Assembly: GCF_004923315.1 (NCBI RefSeq)
Contig: NZ_CP039649.1
Location: forward strand, 62,001-126,000
Direction: 5' to 3'
Length of the DNA stretch: 64,000 nt
Source of the DNA: Azospirillum sp. TSA2s
Lineage (GTDB): Bacteria > Pseudomonadota > Alphaproteobacteria > Azospirillales > Azospirillaceae
The notes beneath the pieces were generated by a model that saw nothing but the letters and a program-made list of their open reading frames with translations, was not told the origin of the DNA and ran no database searches. Shown piece by piece: positions 16,052-25,062 of the stretch. The stretch's first letter is position 1. The number at the start of each line of letters is the position of its first letter. A program made the translations under genes and the position numbers.

Positions 16052-19000
16052 ATGACCCAAGATTCCCTGTCGCTGCCCTCCCTGACGTTGGAAGACAAAT
16101 ACGCCGTGGAAAGCGGCCGGGTGTACCTGACCGGCACCCAGGCCCTGGTGCGCCTGCCGATGATGCAGCGCCAGCGCGACACGGCATCCGGTCTGGACAC
16201 CGCCTGTTTCATCTCAGGCTATCGCGGGTCGCCGCTGGGCGGTCTCGACCAGAATTTGTGGAGCGCCCGCAAGTTTCTGGACAAGAACCACATTCACTTC
16301 CAGCCGGGTGTCAACGAGGAACTCGGTGCCACGGCCGTCTGGGGCAGCCAGCAGGTCGGGCTGTTCGAGGGGGCCAGGCACGACGGCGTCTTTGCGATGT
16401 GGTACGGCAAGGGGCCGGGGGTTGATCGTTCCGGCGACGCGTTGCGCCACGGCAATTTCGCCGGCTCGTCTCGCCATGGCGGGGTGCTGGTGCTGGCCGG
16501 CGACGATCACGCCTGCAAATCCTCCTCGGTGCCGCACCAGTCCGAGCACGCTTTCGTCCACGCGATGATTCCCGTGCTGAATCCCGCCGGCGTGCAGGAG
16601 ATCCTGGATTACGGCCTGATCGGCTGGGCGATGAGCCGCTGGTCCGGCTGCTGGGTCGCCATGAAGACCATCGCCGAGACGGTGGACAGCTCGGCGTCCG
16701 TGCATGTCGATCCGCATCGGATCGACCCGGTCATCCCCACCGATTTTCCGCTTCCGCCCGGCGGGTTGAACATCCGTTGGCCCGATCCGCCGCTGGAGCA
16801 GGAACACCGGCTGATGAAGCACAAGCTGTACGCCGCCCTGGCGTTCGCCCGTGCCAACAATCTGGATCGTGTGGTGATCGACAGCCCGTGCCCGCGATTC
16901 GGCATCGTCACCACCGGGAAAAGCTATCTCGACGTTCGCCAGGCTCTTGATGAGCTGGGCATCTCGGAGGCGATGGCCGCCGACTGGGGCATCACCGTCT
17001 ACAAGGTGGGCATGCCCTGGCCGCTGGAGCGCGAGGGCGTGCGCCGCTTCGCCGAAGGGCTAGAGGAGATCGTTGTCGTCGAGGAAAAGCGTGCGCTGAT
17101 CGAGAACCAGCTGAAGGAACAGCTCTACAACTGGAACCCCGACGTCCGTCCGCGCGTGGTCGGCAAGTTCGACGAAGGCGCCGACTGGATTCTTCCCTCG
17201 GCCGGTGAACTCTCACCCGCGCGGATCGCCGTGGTGATCGGACGCCGTCTGCTGCGTTTCCTGGACCATGACGGGATCCGCCAGCGTGTCGATTTCCTCG
17301 ACGCCCGCGAAACGCAAGGGGTGCAACGGGCACGCGTCGATCGCAAGCCGACCTTCTGCTCCGGCTGTCCGCACAACAGCTCCACCGTGGTACCTGAGGG
17401 CAGCCGGGCGCTGGCCGGCATCGGTTGCCATTATCTGGCAATGGGGCTGGACCGCAAGACGGACACCTTCACCCAGATGGGGGGCGAGGGGGTGCCGTGG
17501 GTGGGCCAAGCCCCCTTCACCGAGGAAACGCATGTCTTCGCCAACCTCGGTGACGGCACCTATTACCACTCCGGCAGCCTGGCGGTGCGGCAGGCCATCG
17601 CCGCCGGAGTCAACATCACCTACAAGATCCTGTTCAACGACGCCGTCGCCATGACCGGCGGGCAGCCGATCGACGGCACGCTGACCGTGTCGATGATCGC
17701 CAGGGAGCTTGCGGCGGAGGGTGCCGCGCGCATCGTGGTGGTCTCCGACGAGCCGGAAAAATACGGCAACGGCGGTGATCTGCCTCCCTTCACCGGGGTG
17801 CGGCATCGTGACGATCTCGACGCGGTGCAGCGCGAGCTGCGGGGGGTGCCCGGCGTCTCCATCCTGATCTACGACCAGACCTGCGCCACGGAGAAACGCC
17901 GCCGGCGCAAGCGTGGCACGATGGCCGACCCGCCCAAGCGCGTCGTCATCAACGAACTGGTTTGCGAAGCGTGCGGCGACTGCTCGGTGCAATCGAACTG
18001 CATGTCGGTGGTGCCGGTGGAGACCGAGTTCGGCCGCAAGCGCCAGATCGACCAATCCACCTGCAACAAGGATTTCTCCTGCGTGAAGGGATTCTGCCCC
18101 AGCTTCGTTACGATCCATGGGGGCACGCTGCGCAAGCCCCAACCGCTGGCGAAGGATGCGGTCGATATCTCCGCCTTGCCCGAACCGGTCCTGCCCTCCG
18201 TTGATCGGCCCTGGGGGATTTACGTCACCGGCGTCGGCGGCACCGGGGTGGTGACGCTGGGCGCGCTGCTGGGCCTGGCCGCCCACATCGAGGGCAAGGG
18301 CGTCAGCGTTCTCGACATCACCGGCATGGCGCAGAAGGGCGGGGCAGTCACTAGTCACATCCGCATCGGCCACACGCCGGAAGATTTGCACGCCGTCCGC
18401 ATCGCCGCCGGTGGCGCCGACGCGATCATCGGCTGCGACATCGTGGTGGCCGCCGCCGGGGATTGCCTATCGAAGATTCGGCCGGGACGGACCCGCGCGG
18501 TCATCAACAGCCACGAGGCCGTCACCGCCGAGTTCGCGCGGCAGCGCGATTTCAAGGTTCCGGTGCAGGACCTCGTCGGTGACATCGATATGGCGATGGC
18601 GGGCGGCTCGCTCGCCCTGGTCGATGCGACGCGGCTCGCCACCACCCTGCTGGGCGACAGCATCGCCGCCAACCCGTTCATGCTCGGCTTCGCGTGGCAG
18701 AGTGGGCTGGTTCCGCTGTCGGCCGCGGCGCTTCTGAAGGCCATCGTGGTCAACGGCGTCGCCGTGTCGATGAACACCACCGCCTTTCACCTGGGCCGGT
18801 TCGCCGCGCATGACCCGGCGGCGGTGGAGGCTCTCGCCCATCGACCGCAAGCGGTCGGAACGCCGACGGCCATCGCCGATCTGCGCCGCCGCTCGGGCGG
18901 GTTGGAGGAGGTGATCCAGCGGCGCGCCCGTTTCCTCACCGAATATCAAGACGCCGCCTACGCCGCGCGATATTCCGCGTTCGTCGACCGGGTCCGCGAC

Positions 19001-19558
19001 GCCGAACGCCGCGCCGCACCGGGAAAAACCAGCCTGACCGAGGCGGTCGCGCGCAACCTCTTCACGCTGCTCGCCTACAAGGACGAGTACGAGGTGGCGC
19101 GCCTTTACGCCCACTCCGGGTTCGTCGAGCGCATCGCCGAGATGTTCGAAGGCGACTACCGGCTGGAGTTCAACCTCGCGCCGCCGTTCCTCGATCATGG
19201 CGTGCCGGCGGGCGAGAGACCGAGGAAGCGGACCTATGGACCGTGGATGCTGAGCGTCTTCAAACTGCTGGCGCTGATGAAGGGGCTGCGTGGCACGCCC
19301 TTCGACCCGTTCGGCTGGACGCCGGAGCGGCGGATGGAGCGCCGGTTGATCGCCGAATACGAGACGACGATCCGCGACGTGCTGCGCACCCTAACCCGTG
19401 ACAACCACGCGATGGCGGTGGAGATCGCCTCCCTGCCGTCGGACATGCGCGGCTATGGCCCGGTCAAGGACGCGAGCGTTGCCAAGGCCAGGGAACGCCT
19501 GTCCGAACTGATCCAGTCCTACCGGGACGGCGACGTCAGCGCCATTGCGGCGGAATAA
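16052..19558 (+). CDS. Indolepyruvate ferredoxin oxidoreductase, fused single-chain form
   Basis: 1168-residue enzyme that oxidatively decarboxylates aryl- or other 2-oxo acids to acyl-CoA with a low-potential acceptor. The ATG at 16052 is the first codon matching the family N-terminus (LTLEDKYAVESGRVYLTG). The N-terminal domain has GYRGSPLGGLDQ. The TPP motif is NLGDGTYYHSG with the downstream FNDAVAMTGGQ. A ferredoxin-like cluster region has CEACGDCSVQSNC and CNKDFSCVKGFC. The C-terminal gamma domain begins GTGVVTLGALLG and contains TGMAQKGGAVTSHIRIG. All parts of the alpha and beta chains of anaerobes are present in one polypeptide, as in aerobic proteobacteria. It is followed after 21 bases by etfB, with no ferredoxin gene nearby. 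Confidence 0.95.
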   Translation: MTQDSLSLPSLTLEDKYAVESGRVYLTGTQALVRLPMMQRQRDTASGLDTACFISGYRGSPLGGLDQNLWSARKFLDKNHIHFQPGVNEELGATAVWGSQQVGLFEGARHDGVFAMWYGKGPGVDRSGDALRHGNFAGSSRHGGVLVLAGDDHACKSSSVPHQSEHAFVHAMIPVLNPAGVQEILDYGLIGWAMSRWSGCWVAMKTIAETVDSSASVHVDPHRIDPVIPTDFPLPPGGLNIRWPDPPLEQEHRLMKHKLYAALAFARANNLDRVVIDSPCPRFGIVTTGKSYLDVRQALDELGISEAMAADWGITVYKVGMPWPLEREGVRRFAEGLEEIVVVEEKRALIENQLKEQLYNWNPDVRPRVVGKFDEGADWILPSAGELSPARIAVVIGRRLLRFLDHDGIRQRVDFLDARETQGVQRARVDRKPTFCSGCPHNSSTVVPEGSRALAGIGCHYLAMGLDRKTDTFTQMGGEGVPWVGQAPFTEETHVFANLGDGTYYHSGSLAVRQAIAAGVNITYKILFNDAVAMTGGQPIDGTLTVSMIARELAAEGAARIVVVSDEPEKYGNGGDLPPFTGVRHRDDLDAVQRELRGVPGVSILIYDQTCATEKRRRRKRGTMADPPKRVVINELVCEACGDCSVQSNCMSVVPVETEFGRKRQIDQSTCNKDFSCVKGFCPSFVTIHGGTLRKPQPLAKDAVDISALPEPVLPSVDRPWGIYVTGVGGTGVVTLGALLGLAAHIEGKGVSVLDITGMAQKGGAVTSHIRIGHTPEDLHAVRIAAGGADAIIGCDIVVAAAGDCLSKIRPGRTRAVINSHEAVTAEFARQRDFKVPVQDLVGDIDMAMAGGSLALVDATRLATTLLGDSIAANPFMLGFAWQSGLVPLSAAALLKAIVVNGVAVSMNTTAFHLGRFAAHDPAAVEALAHRPQAVGTPTAIADLRRRSGGLEEVIQRRARFLTEYQDAAYAARYSAFVDRVRDAERRAAPGKTSLTEAVARNLFTLLAYKDEYEVARLYAHSGFVERIAEMFEGDYRLEFNLAPPFLDHGVPAGERPRKRTYGPWMLSVFKLLALMKGLRGTPFDPFGWTPERRMERRLIAEYETTIRDVLRTLTRDNHAMAVEIASLPSDMRGYGPVKDASVAKARERLSELIQSYRDGDVSAIAAE

Positions 19559-19579
19559 GAGAGCGTTGGAGATCGCATC

Positions 19580-20329
19580 ATGAAGATCCTCGTGCCCGTG
19601 AAGCGGGTGATCGACTATAACGTCAAGATCCTTTTGAAGGCGGATGGAACGGGCGTCGAGACCACCAACGTGAAGATGAGCATGAACCCCTTCGACGAGA
19701 TCGCCGTCGAGGAAGCGGTTCGTCTCAAGGAAGCCGGCAAGGCGACCGAGATCGTCGCCGTGTCGGTCGGCTCGTCCGGGTGCCAGGAAACGCTGCGCAC
19801 CGCTCTGGCGATGGGCGCCGACCGTGCCATTCTGGTGCAGACCAACGCCGAGACCCAGCCGTTGGGTGTCGCCAAGGTGCTCAAGGCGTTGGTCGAGAGG
19901 GAAGGCCCGACGCTGGTGATTCTCGGCAAGCAGGCGATCGACGACGACTGCAACCAGACCGGCCAGATGCTGGCAGCATTGCTGGGCTGGGGCCAGGGCA
20001 CCTTCGCGTCCGACGTTGCGTTGGGCGATGGCTCGGTGGCCGTGACCCGCGAGATCGATGGCGGGCTGGAGACGGTGGACCTCACGCTGCCGGCCATCGT
20101 GACAGTCGATCTGCGGCTGAACGAACCGCGCTATGCCTCGCTGCCGAACATCATGAAGGCCAAGAAGAAGCCGCTGGAGACCGTCACCCCGGACGTGCTC
20201 GGCGTCGACGTGGCACCCCGCCTGACGACGCTGAAGGTGGTCGAGCCGGTCAAGCGCAAGGCCGGCATCAAGGTGCCGGACGTCGCCGCCCTGATGGACA
20301 AGCTGAAGAACGAAGCGCGGGTTATCTGA
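19580..20329 (+). CDS. etfB: Electron transfer flavoprotein beta subunit
   Basis: 249-residue EtfB, which binds AMP and forms the FAD-containing heterodimer with EtfA. Recognisable are [17 protein letters not shown], the [18 protein letters not shown] segment, [16 protein letters not shown] and the signature-region [22 protein letters not shown]. Starting 21 bases after the indolepyruvate oxidoreductase gene, it is probably co-transcribed with it. This looks like a pathway-dedicated ETF pair. A housekeeping pair would be expected elsewhere in the genome. The pair can serve the two acyl-CoA dehydrogenases in the window. Confidence 0.95.
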   Translation: MKILVPVKRVIDYNVKILLKADGTGVETTNVKMSMNPFDEIAVEEAVRLKEAGKATEIVAVSVGSSGCQETLRTALAMGADRAILVQTNAETQPLGVAKVLKALVEREGPTLVILGKQAIDDDCNQTGQMLAALLGWGQGTFASDVALGDGSVAVTREIDGGLETVDLTLPAIVTVDLRLNEPRYASLPNIMKAKKKPLETVTPDVLGVDVAPRLTTLKVVEPVKRKAGIKVPDVAALMDKLKNEARVI

Positions 20330-20364
20330 AATCCGCAGACCAGCGTTTCTCGAAGAAAGGCCGG

Positions 20365-20607
20365 ATGAAGATGGTTCAACTTGAAGCCCATACCGTCACA
20401 AACCAGAATGCTTTGGCTGTGCATGAATTTGAAGAACTGCCGCCGCATTTACGTGAAACTGCTCGCATCATGCTAAACAGATTTTTCAATGGCAAGGAAG
20501 CGTTTGGTCTCAGCAGGGAAGAAATGGTGTCCGCCATGACTTCCTCCTTCTTCCTCCCGGTGCTTGAGCAGGAAGCGCGATTCAACACCCTGGGATATAC
20601 CTTATAA
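20365..20607 (+). CDS. Unrecognised 80-residue protein between etfB and etfA
   Basis: Small open frame of 80 residues (78 if the second ATG at 20371 is used; AAAGG at 20356-20360 fits that start better). It sits in the 301-base gap between etfB and etfA on the same strand, ending 23 bases before etfA. The product is acidic and mostly helical by eye, with VHEFEELPPHLRETARIML and EEMVSAMTSSFFLPVLEQEA. It has no signal peptide, membrane helix or cysteine. Codons are less GC-biased than in the flanking genes (for example AAT, TTT, GCA, TTA), which suggests recent acquisition. I do not recognise the family. The position suggests a small ETF- or oxidoreductase-associated subunit. Confidence 0.65.
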   Translation: MKMVQLEAHTVTNQNALAVHEFEELPPHLRETARIMLNRFFNGKEAFGLSREEMVSAMTSSFFLPVLEQEARFNTLGYTL

Positions 20608-20630
20608 ATTCATAGAGGGGATCTCCGAAC

Positions 20631-21557
20631 ATGACGATTCTTGTCATTGCCGACCACGACAACGTCGCTCTGAAGCCCGCCACGCTCAACGCCGTGGCAG
20701 CTGCGGCCAAGATCGGCTCCGACATCCACGTCCTGGTCGCCGGCCAGGGTGCACGGGCAGCGGCGGACGCGGCGGCGAAGGTCGCAGGCGTGTCGAAGGT
20801 GCTGCTGGCCGATGACGCGGCCTACGAGCACGCTCTCGCCGAGCCGCTGGCGGCTCTGCTGGCCGAGCTTGGGCGCAACTACGGCCACATCCTCGCCCCG
20901 GCGACCTCGGTCGGCAAGAACGTGTTGCCGCGCGTAGCCGCGTTGCTCGACGTCGGGATGGTGTCGGACATCACCGCTGTGGTCTCGGAGGATACCTTCG
21001 AGCGGCCGATCTACGCGGGTAACGCCATCGCCACCGTGCAGTCGGCCGACTCGATCAAGGTCGTGACCGTCCGCACCACCGCCTTCGAGGCGGTTGGGCA
21101 GGGCGGCCTGGGGATCGTCGAGGCCATCGCCCCGGTGGGTGACCCCGGCCTGTCGTCCTTTGTCTCGGCCGAGCTGTCGAAGTCCGAGCGCCCGGAACTG
21201 ACCGCCGCCCGCGTTGTCGTTTCGGGCGGCCGCGGCATGCAGTCGGGCGGCAACTTCCACCTGCTGGAGGCCATCGCCGACAAGCTGGGGGCGGCGGTGG
21301 GTGCCTCGCGCGCCGCCGTGGACGCGGGTTTCGTGCCGAACGATTACCAAGTCGGCCAGACCGGCAAGATCGTGGCGCCGGATCTGTACATCGCTGTCGG
21401 CATCTCCGGTGCCATCCAGCATCTGGCGGGCATGAAGGACAGCAAAATCATCGTCGCGATCAACAAGGACGAGGAGGCGCCGATCTTTCAGGTCGCCGAC
21501 TACGGCCTTGTCGCCGACCTGTTCAAAGCCCTGCCGGAGTTGGCGGAGGCCCTGTAA
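20631..21557 (+). CDS. etfA: Electron transfer flavoprotein alpha subunit
   Basis: 308-residue EtfA. The N-terminal alpha/beta domain starts [20 protein letters not shown]. The C-terminal FAD domain has [52 protein letters not shown] and the end [20 protein letters not shown]. It accepts electrons from acyl-CoA dehydrogenases via EtfB and passes them to ETF:quinone oxidoreductase in the membrane, for which no gene lies in this window. The stop overlaps a perfect 15-base tandem repeat and the gene is followed by a good terminator. Confidence 0.95.
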   Translation: MTILVIADHDNVALKPATLNAVAAAAKIGSDIHVLVAGQGARAAADAAAKVAGVSKVLLADDAAYEHALAEPLAALLAELGRNYGHILAPATSVGKNVLPRVAALLDVGMVSDITAVVSEDTFERPIYAGNAIATVQSADSIKVVTVRTTAFEAVGQGGLGIVEAIAPVGDPGLSSFVSAELSKSERPELTAARVVVSGGRGMQSGGNFHLLEAIADKLGAAVGASRAAVDAGFVPNDYQVGQTGKIVAPDLYIAVGISGAIQHLAGMKDSKIIVAINKDEEAPIFQVADYGLVADLFKALPELAEAL

Positions 21558-21583
21558 GGCACGTCTGCGTAAGGCACGTCTGC
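21554..21583. repeat. 15-bp tandem duplication at the end of etfA
   Basis: GTAAGGCACGTCTGC occurs twice in direct succession (21554-21568, 21569-21583). The first copy includes the etfA stop codon. Confidence 0.95.
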
Positions 21584-21615
21584 CGCTCCGGCGCTTCCCG
21601 GCCGGCGCGGAACCT

Positions 21616-21650
21616 GGGCCGGGCGGTCCCGAGGGCGCCGGGCCCTTTTT
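21616..21650 (+). terminator. Rho-independent terminator after etfA
   Basis: GGGCCGGGCG (21616-21625) pairs with CGCCGGGCCC (21636-21645) with one mismatch, followed directly by TTTTT. It ends the indolepyruvate oxidoreductase-ETF transcript. Confidence 0.7.
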
Positions 21651-21674
21651 CGACCAAGTCTTTTTCGACCAAGG
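21645..21674. repeat. 15-bp tandem duplication overlapping the terminator tail
   Basis: CTTTTTCGACCAAG is repeated (21645-21658 and 21660-21673) with a one-base spacer, giving the terminator two T tracts. Confidence 0.9.
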
Positions 21675-21689
21675 ATGATGTTTGTCATG

Positions 21690-21863
21690 CTGACCTTCGA
21701 CGATTGCGTGGCCCTTGCCGACGGCGATTTCGCTTCCACCCCCGCGTTGCGCGAGATCGGGACCATTCCCGCCCTGCGCCTCATCGCGCGCGCCGACGTC
21801 GACGCCGGTGCACGGCCGTTCCGCGCATCGGGGCCGAGCCGTTGGGTGGATGACGAGACCTGA
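21690..21863 (+). CDS. Small protein with an MLTFDDC-type N-terminus, possibly degenerate
   Basis: 57-residue frame starting [19 protein letters not shown]. The first ten residues strongly resemble a family of small alphaproteobacterial proteins beginning ML(T/S)FDDCLAL(C/S)DLTEEE, but the acidic helix and histidine-rich part of that family are missing after residue 12. It may be a diverged or frameshifted remnant. AAGGATG lies upstream, and the 3' end overlaps the putative start of the transporter gene. Low confidence that it is functional. Confidence 0.35.
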   Translation: MTFDDCVALADGDFASTPALREIGTIPALRLIARADVDAGARPFRASGPSRWVDDET

Positions 21864-22773
21864 TGCCGTGATGCCGCCGATGGTTCCGTTCCTTTCGGCC
21901 GGCTTTGCGCGCCTCACGCCAAACCTTCGGGGGGCGGTGTGGATGATCGCGTCGGCCGTCTGCTTCACGGTCATGACGGTTCTGGTGAAGCGGCTGGCCG
22001 GCTATTCGCCGCCGCTCCAGCTGTTCTTCAGCCAGCTTGCCGTCGTGATCGGGTTGACGCCGACGTTGATCCGTAAGCCCGGAGTCCTGGGATCAGGGCA
22101 ATTAATGCTGCTGTTCGGGCGGGCGATGACGGCGGTCGCCGGGGTTCTGCTCTCCTACTATTCCTTTCAGGAATTGCCGCTCGCCGACGCCAACGCATTG
22201 TCCTTCACCCGCGCCTTGTGGATGGCGCCGCTCGGTGTCGTCCTGCTGGGGGAGCGGGTCGGGCCGGGGCGGGCCGCCGCCTTGATCGCCGGATTCATCG
22301 GGGTTCTGGTGGTCGTCAACCCGTCCGCCCAGACTGAGGTCGGCTGGCCCCACGCCGCCGCCATCGGGTCGGCCCTGCTCTTCGCGTTGACGGTCGTCAG
22401 CATCAAGCTGCTGGCCAAGCAGCACGGCACCTTCAGCCTTCTGTGCTGGTCGTCGATCCTCGGTTTCCTGCTGTCGATCCCGCCGGCCATCCTGGTCTGG
22501 ACATGGCCGACGCCGGGCGACGCGGCTCTCTTCGTCGTCATGGGCGCGGCCAGCGTCGGGGCGCAGGCCTGTTACATCAAGGGGATGACCTGCGGCAACT
22601 CCGTGGCCCTGGCGCCGCTCGACTATCTGCGCCTGATCTTCGCGGTGATCATCGGCGTCTGCTTCTTCAACGAGGTGCCGACCCTGTCGATGGTGGCGGG
22701 TGGCGCTCTCATCATCGTGTCGACCGTCTCCATCACGCTGTGGGAAGCGCGGACGCGCTCCGGCCATCCTTAA
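21850..22773 (+). CDS. EamA/DMT-family transporter
   Basis: About 307 residues with ten predicted membrane helices in two EamA repeats, for example [47 protein letters not shown] and [17 protein letters not shown]. Such proteins export or import small metabolites across the inner membrane. The start is uncertain: ATG at 21850, 21871 or 21880 are all in frame, and the first helix begins only about 40 residues later. The position between ETF genes and an FAH-fold enzyme suggests transport of a pathway compound. It converges with the FAH gene at 22781. Confidence 0.9.
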   Translation: MTRPDAVMPPMVPFLSAGFARLTPNLRGAVWMIASAVCFTVMTVLVKRLAGYSPPLQLFFSQLAVVIGLTPTLIRKPGVLGSGQLMLLFGRAMTAVAGVLLSYYSFQELPLADANALSFTRALWMAPLGVVLLGERVGPGRAAALIAGFIGVLVVVNPSAQTEVGWPHAAAIGSALLFALTVVSIKLLAKQHGTFSLLCWSSILGFLLSIPPAILVWTWPTPGDAALFVVMGAASVGAQACYIKGMTCGNSVALAPLDYLRLIFAVIIGVCFFNEVPTLSMVAGGALIIVSTVSITLWEARTRSGHP

Positions 22774-22780
22774 GGGACGG

Positions 22781-23662
22781 TCAAGGAATGCCGAGACGCC
22801 CGTTCCGCCGCTGAGGCAGCAGGATGCGCTGCGGCCCCACGCTGTTCCGCAGGACGCCGATCCCCTCGATCTCGGCCTCGATGCAATCGCCCGGCCGCAG
22901 GAAGCGCCCGTCCTCCAGCCCCACGCCGCAGGTCGAACCGGTAAACAGCAGATCGCCGGAGCGCAACGCGACCCTGGCGTCCACGAAGTTCAGCAGTTCC
23001 GCCAACGGAAAGATCATGTTGCGGGTGTTGTCGCGCTGCCGGGTTTCCCCGTTGATGCGCAGGGTCATGTCGCGCTCCGGCTGGCCTGGGCCGCCGAACG
23101 TGTCGAGCGTCGCGATCCAGGGGCCGATCGGCGCGGTGCGGTCGAGCGCCTTCTGGGTGAACAGATCCAGGCTGCCGAGCGCCTTTCCGGCATCCCGCGC
23201 GCTGACGTCATTCCCGATGGTGTAGCCGAGCAGGCATTCCGTCGCGTCCTCCTCGTCGGCGAGGCGGCGGGCGACCACCGCGACCAGTTCGATCTCATAA
23301 TCGAGCTGACGGGTGACCGCCGGATACTGGATGACGCCGCCGGGATCCACCAGCGCGGAGTCCGGCTTGAGATAGGCGATGGTGTGGGGTGGAGCCTCCT
23401 TGCGGCCAAGGCGGGTCAGATGGGTCAGGTAGTTCAGCCCGACGCCGAACACGCGGGCCGAGGGATCGACCGGAGCCAGCAACTGCACGTCGGCTAGATC
23501 GATGCCTGCGGTGTCGAGGTCGAGAGCGTCGATGCCGTCGCTGGTCAGCCTGGGCGCCCAGCGTGAGAATGGAGCGCGGATGCGCCGGACCCGACCTTCG
23601 TCGGCATCGACCAACGCCCAGCCACAGCGCTCGTCGGCCTCGCGAATGCGTGCGATCTTCAT
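22781..23662 (-). CDS. Fumarylacetoacetate hydrolase-family protein
   Basis: 293-residue FAH-fold hydrolase. The start at 23662 is chosen because GAGGC lies just upstream; ten extra upstream residues are in frame without a site. Metal ligands lie in LDYEIELVAVVARR (E-x-E) and in GYTIGNDVSARD. GSLDLFTQKALDRTAPIGPW and LLFTGSTCGVGLEDGRF complete the pattern. It is divergent from the module starting at 23997, with a striking 17-bp hairpin in the 334-base gap between. Together with the first FAH protein (3103-3948) it suggests two separate 2-oxo acid cleavage or hydration steps. Confidence 0.92.
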   Translation of the reverse strand: MKIARIREADERCGWALVDADEGRVRRIRAPFSRWAPRLTSDGIDALDLDTAGIDLADVQLLAPVDPSARVFGVGLNYLTHLTRLGRKEAPPHTIAYLKPDSALVDPGGVIQYPAVTRQLDYEIELVAVVARRLADEEDATECLLGYTIGNDVSARDAGKALGSLDLFTQKALDRTAPIGPWIATLDTFGGPGQPERDMTLRINGETRQRDNTRNMIFPLAELLNFVDARVALRSGDLLFTGSTCGVGLEDGRFLRPGDCIEAEIEGIGVLRNSVGPQRILLPQRRNGRLGIP

Positions 23663-23798
23663 GCATTGCCTCTGGTCCGGGGGGAGGTCCAAGCTCGTGG
23701 ACGGTCCGGCAAAGGGCTTCGACTACCGGTCAAAGGGATGCGGACGCCATAATTTAGCAAAGCGAAGACATGTCCGTCAGCAGTCGATGCGCTGGAAA

Positions 23799-23837
23799 GC
23801 GTCCCTTCGTTTGACTCCAGGTCAAACGAAGGGACGC
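23799..23837. other. Perfect 17-bp hairpin in a divergent promoter region
   Basis: GCGTCCCTTCGTTTGAC (23799-23815) and GTCAAACGAAGGGACGC (23821-23837) are perfect complements around the loop TCCAG. The 334-base gap 23663-23996 lies between divergent genes and contains no gene. Besides this hairpin it holds an A+T-rich stretch near 23745-23765 that could carry the FAH promoter. No T run follows the hairpin on either strand. It could be an operator palindrome, an RNA structure in one of the leaders, or a terminator of divergent transcription. Confidence 0.7.
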
Positions 23838-23996
23838 GCCAGAATTTGCGGGGTTGTGCGACAGTCGGTGGGTTCCAGGATTCGGCGGTGATCGCGGAAA
23901 ACCGATCCTTCACCGTGCCGGTTCCGGTGATCCGGGGCCGCCGCCACCCGCTTGCACAACCATCCCCGCAGGGCTTTCTTGGGAGGAGCCGGTTCG

Positions 23997-25028
23997 ATGA
24001 AACGGTTCGATGCCGCGCCGGAGCGCGGTGATTTCGCTTTCCAGCAACTGGTCGGGCCACAAAAGGTGACGGGGGCCTCGCTGAACGGCCTGCGTGGCTT
24101 CTTCGGCCTCGCTCTCAGCAAGAGCATGCCGTTCGGATCGGTCCGCGACGCCGACGGCACGATCTTCTCCTTCGTCCGCTCGGTCATGGCGCCGACCGGG
24201 ACGCCGAACCCGACCCGTTTCTTCTACCTTTCGACCGAGATCGACGGGCGGAACATCCGCCTCGATCGCGAGCGGATGGCCCGGCAGGCGCTGACCCCGA
24301 CGCCGGTGCAGTCCTTCGACGGCGAGACCGTGACCTGGACCAGCCAGCCGGGCGAGGCCGGCAACCCATGGACGCTCAACGCGTCCGGCACCGAATTGTC
24401 CTGGCGCGAGGAGGGGCTGTTCGACCTGCGCGGGCCGCTGCTCGGCACCGGGATGCAATGGTATCTGCCCGGCGTCGATTGGGGAACCTTCTACGCCTCG
24501 CAGCTCTACGACCTCGCCGGGACCTGCCAGGGGCGGCCGGTCAAGGGGATCGTGGCGCTCGATCAGGTCTACATGGCCGAGGGCGGCGCCATCCACCTCC
24601 AAAAGGATTTGATCGTCAACAACAAGAAGCACGTCCTCTGGTGGACATTCGCGACGGTCTACAAGGACGGCAGCTTCGACGCCGGGTCGCTGATGGTCGG
24701 CCATGACCACCTCGGCTACGCCATTCTGATGGACCAGACGGGCAGGGTTCGCTGCACCACGGACATCGAGGGGTCGGTCACCCACAGGCCCGGCAGCTAC
24801 TTCGCCGAAACGGTGCGCGTCACCGTCGACGGGTCGGAGGAGTGGGAATTCCTGCCCGACCCGAAGGGCGAGATGATCGATTTCGTCGGCGGCTTCCCGA
24901 TCACGGCCCAGCAGGAGGGGCGCTGGCGCCGGGTCGGCGACACCCGCGAGCCCGACCGCTGGGTCGCCTGGGGCGAGTCCGATCGGCGCAACGGCAGCGC
25001 CCGCAACGTGCCGGGCCTGGATCTGTAA
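23997..25028 (+). CDS. Hypothetical protein of a catabolic module
   Basis: 343-residue protein; GGAGGAG at 23982 sets the ATG at 23997. No signal peptide or membrane helix is seen. The sequence is rich in beta-strand patterns and aromatic residues (TRFFYLSTEIDGRNIRLD, HVLWWTFATVYKDGSF, GMQWYLPGVDWGTFYASQLY), which looks like two lipocalin- or AttH-like beta-barrels. I cannot name the family. It is followed by an NTF2-fold protein and a phytoene-desaturase-like flavoprotein on the same strand with small gaps. These three probably act on one hydrophobic substrate, this one as a binding or isomerising partner. Confidence 0.8.
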   Translation: MKRFDAAPERGDFAFQQLVGPQKVTGASLNGLRGFFGLALSKSMPFGSVRDADGTIFSFVRSVMAPTGTPNPTRFFYLSTEIDGRNIRLDRERMARQALTPTPVQSFDGETVTWTSQPGEAGNPWTLNASGTELSWREEGLFDLRGPLLGTGMQWYLPGVDWGTFYASQLYDLAGTCQGRPVKGIVALDQVYMAEGGAIHLQKDLIVNNKKHVLWWTFATVYKDGSFDAGSLMVGHDHLGYAILMDQTGRVRCTTDIEGSVTHRPGSYFAETVRVTVDGSEEWEFLPDPKGEMIDFVGGFPITAQQEGRWRRVGDTREPDRWVAWGESDRRNGSARNVPGLDL

Positions 25029-25062
25029 AAACAAGACGAGCGACGAAGGGATTGGAACGGTT

